DNA from: a virus
Virus record (IMG/VR): IMGVR_UViG_3300032093_006517
Span: 1 to 30,983 of that record
Length of the DNA stretch: 30,983 bases
Strand: one strand, 5' to 3'
Under the pieces are notes generated by a model that had not been told where the DNA came from, searched no databases, and saw only the letters and a list, made by a program, of their open reading frames with translations. This document shows, piece after piece, positions 27,816 to 30,983 of the stretch (its first letter is position 1; the number at the start of each line of letters is the position of its first letter). A program made the translations under genes and the position numbers.

Positions 27816-28456
27816 TATAGCGCTACCTGTGCCTTTCCTCCACCGCCACCAGCAGCCTTCTTCTTCTTTTTCTTTGCAGCAGGCTCTGCAGATGTTGCAG
27901 TATCAGATGAACCAACCTTACTCAATAGCGGAAGGCTTTCTTCTCCAGCGTATACTGGTCTTCCCCATCCAACAACAGCATTAACCAACTTCTTCTTGTT
28001 GTTCTTAACATATGCACGAGTCTTCTCTACACACATTCCACCATTGCGCTGGTCTCCCTTTGCAGTTCCAGAGGTATTACCTTCGATGACTTGAATAGTT
28101 CCATCACCATTATTCTTAATACAAAGACCAACATGCGAAATACGATTTACTCCATCTTCTGGGAAATCAAAATAAATCCAATCACCTGGAGTTGGATCGT
28201 CATTACGAGCATCTGCCCAACGATCATTCTTCTTAAACCAATCAGACGCTGCAACAGTTGCTGCAGTCTTTGGATATTTCTTTGGATCTAGTCCTGCAGT
28301 AAATGCACACCAAGAAACAAATGATTGACACCATGGCAAAAAGTTTGCACCTGTCCACTTGCCATATTTTGTTTCGTTATCTTTTGGACCTTCGATGGTT
28401 CCAACTTCCTTTTTTGCAACCTCAATGATTGCCTCTAAACTACCTTTAACTGCCAT
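27815..28456 (-). CDS. CHAP-domain endolysin with Gly-rich tail
   Basis: 213 residues with AAGGAGG upstream. The CHAP peptidase has C43 (LPWCQSFVSWCAF), H108 (ISHVGLC) and E125/N127 (IEGNTSG). Such enzymes cut peptidoglycan peptides or bridges at the end of infection. No signal peptide or wall-binding repeat is seen. After residue ~190 comes a Lys6, Ala2, Gly5 tail ending KAQVAL, which resembles the tail of the 18071 protein. It follows tRNA-Asn. Confidence 0.85.
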   Translation of the reverse strand: MAVKGSLEAIIEVAKKEVGTIEGPKDNETKYGKWTGANFLPWCQSFVSWCAFTAGLDPKKYPKTAATVAASDWFKKNDRWADARNDDPTPGDWIYFDFPEDGVNRISHVGLCIKNNGDGTIQVIEGNTSGTAKGDQRNGGMCVEKTRAYVKNNKKKLVNAVVGWGRPVYAGEESLPLLSKVGSSDTATSAEPAAKKKKKKAAGGGGGKAQVAL

Positions 28457-28475
28457 AATATTCCTCCTTATTGAT

Positions 28476-28493
28476 ATGACACTTAATTATATC
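28476..28493 (-). promoter_or_regulatory. promoter-like -10 upstream of the endolysin gene
   Basis: TATAAT on the minus strand in the stretch between tRNA-Asn and the endolysin ATG (position 28493-28485 region). A leader of about 25 nt with AAGGAGG follows. No good -35; the tRNA precedes it. Confidence 0.4.
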
Positions 28494-28496
28494 ACG

Positions 28497-28569
28497 CTGC
28501 CCCACCTGGTCTCGATCCAGGGACATCCGAATTAACAGTTCGGCACTCTACCATCTGAGTTATAGGGCA
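28497..28569 (-). tRNA. tRNA-Asn (GUU)
   Basis: Acceptor TGCCCTA/TGGGGCA, D-stem ACTC/GAGT, anticodon stem CCGAA/TTCGG with loop CTGTTAA, T-arm CCTGG/CCAGG. No CCA is encoded. It is the only tRNA on the minus strand. Confidence 0.92.
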
Positions 28570-28605
28570 ATGTGGGCAGTTTTTAGTCATACCCAGGACT
28601 GTTAA

Positions 28606-29526
28606 TTAATTACGAATGTAAGAAATACTATTAATTAAAATTTTTGGCAAAGACAATAAGTAATCCCCAAAAGTTTTATATGTATTTCTATTTACATATG
28701 TTGCTGCAAACACAGCAGTTGCTACAGAAGTTCCAGCAGTATCAAAAGATGATCCGTTATACTTTGTAATTTTTACTTTTCCTGGAGCAACCATGTCTAG
28801 GCCAGGACCTCTGTTTGTTGCTTTTTCAAGTTGTGTTGCACTAGCAAATGGTCCTGAGACTGTGTTGGCCAAAGCACCGACACCATTAACGCCAGGTACG
28901 CATGCTGGAAAACCAACAAGGTGACTCAATCCATCATTTCCAGTTGCTGCAAATACAGGAACTGAAACTGAAGATAATTGTGAAGCAGCATTGGCAAATT
29001 CTGCATTCCCACACTGTGAATGAAATGACTTAGTTCCTGTCTTAAGATCAGTGGATACTCCAGACTGGCTAATTGATACAGCATCAATGCTATACTTTGA
29101 TGCATTGTTAGACACCCAATTCATCGCAGACAAAATTGTTCTTCCATCTGCTGGAACTGATGAAGCACCAATGCTTGTTACATTAGCAATTCTAATAAAA
29201 ATAATCTTTATGTTTGAGTCTACTGTCAGAGCAGACTTAACCATTGCATCTCCGTGATAAATGCCATTGTTAATTGATGTGTGCCATGGGGCAGATGCTG
29301 CGCCTTTGCCCTCCATAAACAATTCACCATTTGGACATGACATGTTTTTAGATGGATCACTTGACTTTACCGTTGTAAAGCAAACCTCATGAATGATTTG
29401 AGGGAAGTTATTAGAGTTAATGGCAGTATCAAGAATTGCCAAAACCTTTTGGTCATTTGCTTGAACTGGCTGAATTGTAGTGATTACAAGTAGTGCTGAT
29501 AGTATTGCTAGTAGTGTCTTTTTCAT
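28606..29526 (-). CDS. secreted subtilisin-like serine protease (S8)
   Basis: 306 residues. A Sec signal peptide (MKKTLLAILSALLV..., cut near residue 23, VQA-ND). Catalytic triad: D33 (LAILDTAI), H91 (GIYHGDAMV), S267 (DTAGTSVATA), oxyanion N197 (ATGNDG). It is missing the usual pro-domain and is compact. A secreted protease in a phage is unusual; it may act on host surface proteins, on virions, or kill competitors. It is preceded by AAGGAT and followed by tRNA-Asn. Confidence 0.85.
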   Translation of the reverse strand: MKKTLLAILSALLVITTIQPVQANDQKVLAILDTAINSNNFPQIIHEVCFTTVKSSDPSKNMSCPNGELFMEGKGAASAPWHTSINNGIYHGDAMVKSALTVDSNIKIIFIRIANVTSIGASSVPADGRTILSAMNWVSNNASKYSIDAVSISQSGVSTDLKTGTKSFHSQCGNAEFANAASQLSSVSVPVFAATGNDGLSHLVGFPACVPGVNGVGALANTVSGPFASATQLEKATNRGPGLDMVAPGKVKITKYNGSSFDTAGTSVATAVFAATYVNRNTYKTFGDYLLSLPKILINSISYIRN

Positions 29527-29551
29527 TTTTATCCTTTGTTTGTTAGTTAAT

Positions 29552-29734
29552 TTATTCTTTTATTCTTACAACTAATTGGCATGGGTCGCCCCCTGCTTCC
29601 CATTCTTCCTGCTCTTCTTCACTCATGTAGGGATCTCCATCATGAGTGTTACAGAATGGCTCTGTTATCCATCCTCGCTCAATACCATTTGAAAGCCAGA
29701 TACCGAACTCGTCTAGATCTTCATCTTCTATCAT
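29552..29734 (-). CDS. conserved small acidic phage protein
   Basis: 60 residues, very acidic. ITEPFCNTHDGDPYMSEEE and GGDPCQLVVRI match a small conserved family of actinophages. Two Cys and a His might bind metal. Its mRNA would be leaderless: TTGACA, 17 bp, TATACT, six bases, ATG. Confidence 0.7.
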   Translation of the reverse strand: MIEDEDLDEFGIWLSNGIERGWITEPFCNTHDGDPYMSEEEQEEWEAGGDPCQLVVRIKE

Positions 29735-29740
29735 ATTATA

Positions 29741-29769
29741 AGTATACCCCTGTGTGCTTTAATTGTCAA
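29741..29769 (-). promoter_or_regulatory. leaderless promoter of the 29734 gene
   Basis: On the minus strand TTGACA (29769-29764), 17-bp spacer, TATACT (29746-29741), then six bases and ATG 29734. It shows that the leaderless design also applies on this strand. Confidence 0.8.
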
Positions 29770-29772
29770 GTT

Positions 29773-30297
29773 TTATGCTGTGACAACATCAACTGGCCCC
29801 ATGCAGGATGGGCTAAATTTAATTGCTGCATTTACGGCTTGAATAACTCTATTTCTAGCATTTTTTTGTTTATCTGTAGCATACAAAACCCCATACGCAT
29901 ATTCTGCTCCAGACCCCATTGCTATATATGGAGTAGAATATTTAGATAAAGACATATCTACTGCACTGTGTTCATATATTTCTCCACGAACTGAGATAAT
30001 CAAACCAAGATCACCATCTTTTGTGGTATCTACCCAGAACTCATTATAGAATTCTCTTAGTTCTTTAATAAACTTAGTCTGCATAAACTTATCTGTATCT
30101 TTAATGTTAGGAGCAGTTGGTTTAAAATTATAACGAATTCTTTCTCCGTCTAAACCTCCAGCATATCCAATAAGATATGGCCCTATCTTCCAAACCTTTG
30201 GAGCCTCAAGAGATAGAATAGTTCCATCATCAGATGCACCACGATCTCCAGCCATGTAAACTTTACCTTCGTGTTTTAATACAGCAATACAGGTCAT
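29773..30297 (-). CDS. proteasome-beta/HslV-like N-terminal-nucleophile hydrolase
   Basis: 174 residues, the size of HslV. After removal of Met1 the new N-terminus is Thr (MTCIAV); D18 (AGDRGAS) and K34 (APKVWKIG) then lie at mature positions 17 and 33, the same as in proteasome beta subunits (T1, D17, K33). GSGAEYA (~128) matches the GSG block. So it could be an active peptidase, probably as a ring. No unfoldase (HslU, ClpX) is in the window. Its ribosome site is the end of the terminator stem upstream. Confidence 0.8.
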   Translation of the reverse strand: MTCIAVLKHEGKVYMAGDRGASDDGTILSLEAPKVWKIGPYLIGYAGGLDGERIRYNFKPTAPNIKDTDKFMQTKFIKELREFYNEFWVDTTKDGDLGLIISVRGEIYEHSAVDMSLSKYSTPYIAMGSGAEYAYGVLYATDKQKNARNRVIQAVNAAIKFSPSCMGPVDVVTA

Positions 30298-30300
30298 GCG

Positions 30301-30350
30301 AAAAGCCCCTTCAGATAGGTATAGTTAAGTATACCATCACCTGAAGGGGC
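30301..30350 (-). terminator. intrinsic terminator fused to a promoter and ribosome site
   Basis: GCCCCTTCAG (30350-30341) pairs with CTGAAGGGGC (30314-30305) over 10 bp; an inner hairpin GGTATA (30335-30330) / TATACC (30323-30318) lies inside, and TTTT follows. It would end the transcript of the holin-type genes. The same DNA carries a promoter, and AAGGGG of the second arm lies about ten bases before ATG 30297. Confidence 0.75.
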
Positions 30351-30356
30351 CGTCAA
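30328..30356 (-). promoter_or_regulatory. promoter of the HslV-like gene inside a terminator
   Basis: TTGACG (30356-30351), 17-bp spacer, TATACT (30333-30328) on the minus strand. The -10 sits in the inner stem of the terminator. Confidence 0.7.
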
Positions 30357-30372
30357 GCAGGCTCAAAAATGA

Positions 30373-30657
30373 CTAATTAGCCTTTTTATCTACCGTTTTG
30401 AACGCTTCATTTATTTCTGATATTGTGAGTTTTCCATCGTCCAAAAAAGCCCTTGCAAGCCTTTCAACAACAGAAGCAACACCAAGCAAACCAGCAAGCA
30501 TTACTGCCTGAATTGTGTCAATTCCAACCACTGCTCCAGCACCAAGTACCGATAGACCAGACGCTGCAAACACTGCTACAATTCTCATCAACACATTTGT
30601 TAATGCTTTCTGTGGATGCTCTTTCTTAGGAGCCTCTACTATTTTTTTAGTTGCCAT
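30373..30657 (-). CDS. holin-like membrane protein
   Basis: 94 residues with AGGAGGAC upstream. A basic N-terminus, then two hydrophobic segments (~23-45 and 48-62), and a charged C-terminus with an acidic DDGKLTISEINEAF loop resembling an EF-hand. The size and topology fit a phage holin, forming pores for the endolysin. It is coupled to 30659. Identification is from topology only. Confidence 0.6.
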   Translation of the reverse strand: MATKKIVEAPKKEHPQKALTNVLMRIVAVFAASGLSVLGAGAVVGIDTIQAVMLAGLLGVASVVERLARAFLDDGKLTISEINEAFKTVDKKAN

Positions 30658-30658
30658 G

Positions 30659-30865
30659 TTAGTCCTCCTTTCTAAGCGGTATTGATATTAACCAGACCAC
30701 TGTTGTAATTAATACTGCAAGACCAACAATATCTCTTGCTGATCCTGTTAGGGTTAACCAAGCGATAAAGAATCCAAGGAGAGTAAATGCCTGAGCAATT
30801 ATTTCTACACCAGCATCCTTAAGCCATGTAAAAAATCCCTTTACAACCTTCTTAATTATTTTCAT
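30659..30865 (-). CDS. small two-helix membrane protein
   Basis: 68 residues. Basic N-terminus (MKIIKKVVKGFF), then hydrophobic helices (~23-40 and 47-60). Ends two bases before the 30373 gene. It may be a second holin or antiholin. GAGGAGG is upstream, at the end of the previous gene. Confidence 0.55.
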   Translation of the reverse strand: MKIIKKVVKGFFTWLKDAGVEIIAQAFTLLGFFIAWLTLTGSARDIVGLAVLITTVVWLISIPLRKED

Positions 30866-30866
30866 G

Positions 30867-30983
30867 TTACCTCCTCATTCCAATTACCGCAGATACTATG
30901 TTAGAAACAAGTACTACTGGGATAATTACTTCCTGTGCTTTTTCTCTCTGATCATCTGTCATATCCATACCTAACTCAGAGAA
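30867..30983 (-). CDS. small single-helix membrane protein, maybe cut by the window edge
   Basis: The frame is open to the end of the window; the first ATG is at 30968 (MDMTDDQREKAQ), giving 33 residues with a hydrophobic helix (VIIPVVLVSNIVSAVIGM). If the start lies beyond the edge, it is partial. The stop overlaps the ribosome site of the next gene. With 30659 and 30373 it forms a set of three small membrane proteins. Confidence 0.5.
   Translation of the reverse strand, partial: FSELGMDMTDDQREKAQEVIIPVVLVSNIVSAVIGMRR

Noticed and set aside
29581-29949. Plus-strand frame of 122 codons
   Set aside because: It lies opposite two well-supported minus-strand genes and crosses their promoter.
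1-30983. CRISPR arrays, insertion sequences or integrase/attachment sites
   Set aside because: No regularly spaced repeats with spacers, transposase, integrase or tRNA-end duplication was found.
1-30983. Plain bacterial chromosome as source
   Set aside because: Endolysin, holin-type genes, tRNA set, gene overlaps and many phage-type small genes argue for a phage; a host-integrated state cannot be excluded.

Overview
The window looks like part of a tailed double-stranded DNA phage (or a closely related prophage or contig) of an AT-rich actinobacterium. The phage character rests on a CHAP-type endolysin, several tiny membrane proteins of holin type, a probable virion or head-associated protein, five scattered tRNA genes, dense packing with ATGA, TAATG and GTGA gene overlaps, and many very small proteins. 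The actinobacterial character rests on a WhiB-like protein, a DUF7455-like zinc protein and extensive leaderless expression. An aquatic actinobacterium of the acI/Nanopelagicales kind is a plausible host, from the low GC content and the katG gene, but this is inference. No terminase, portal, major capsid, polymerase or integrase gene is visible.

Layout. Bases 1-15249 are read mostly on the plus strand. First comes a block of small conserved phage genes (110-2873). Next is an almost gene-free stretch (2874-3682) that looks like a replication origin: CAAACCTT repeats in both orientations, three CTCCACT repeats at exactly 10-bp spacing, an AT-rich patch and two perfect DnaA boxes. It is followed by many small zinc-binding or membrane proteins, a GT32 glycosyltransferase, a GIY-YIG nuclease and a pyrimidine-dimer-glycosylase-like protein (3683-8317). 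Then come tRNA genes interleaved with cargo enzymes: a CAS/TauD-type oxygenase, an SGNH-like protein, a carbamoyltransferase, a catalase-peroxidase (katG) behind a structured leader, and a GT60-like glycosyltransferase (8318-15249).

Bases 15239-30983 are read on the minus strand. In order of transcription they hold small membrane proteins, a proteasome-beta/HslV-like peptidase, a secreted subtilase, tRNA-Asn, the endolysin, and then a tightly coupled enzyme cassette: luciferase-like monooxygenase, sulfotransferase, Asp/Asn-hydroxylase-like oxygenase, APS-kinase/nucleotidyltransferase fusion and flavin-dependent halogenase. After this come a thermonuclease, WhiB, a second luciferase-like monooxygenase, XapX-type membrane protein, Hsp20, a virion-associated protein, thioredoxin and a second sulfotransferase.

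Two themes stand out. (1) Expression: at least fourteen genes carry a -10 box exactly six (once seven) bases before ATG, and in six of these a TTGACA-like -35 lies 17 bp upstream, so the mRNA would begin at the start codon. In three cases the TGA stop of the preceding gene is inside the -35 box. Terminators and promoters are also fused. (2) Cargo: the phage carries a set of tailoring enzymes (halogenation, sulfation, hydroxylation, carbamoylation, glycosylation, two flavin-type monooxygenases) more typical of natural-product or surface-glycan pathways, plus oxidative-stress proteins (KatG, thioredoxin, Hsp20).
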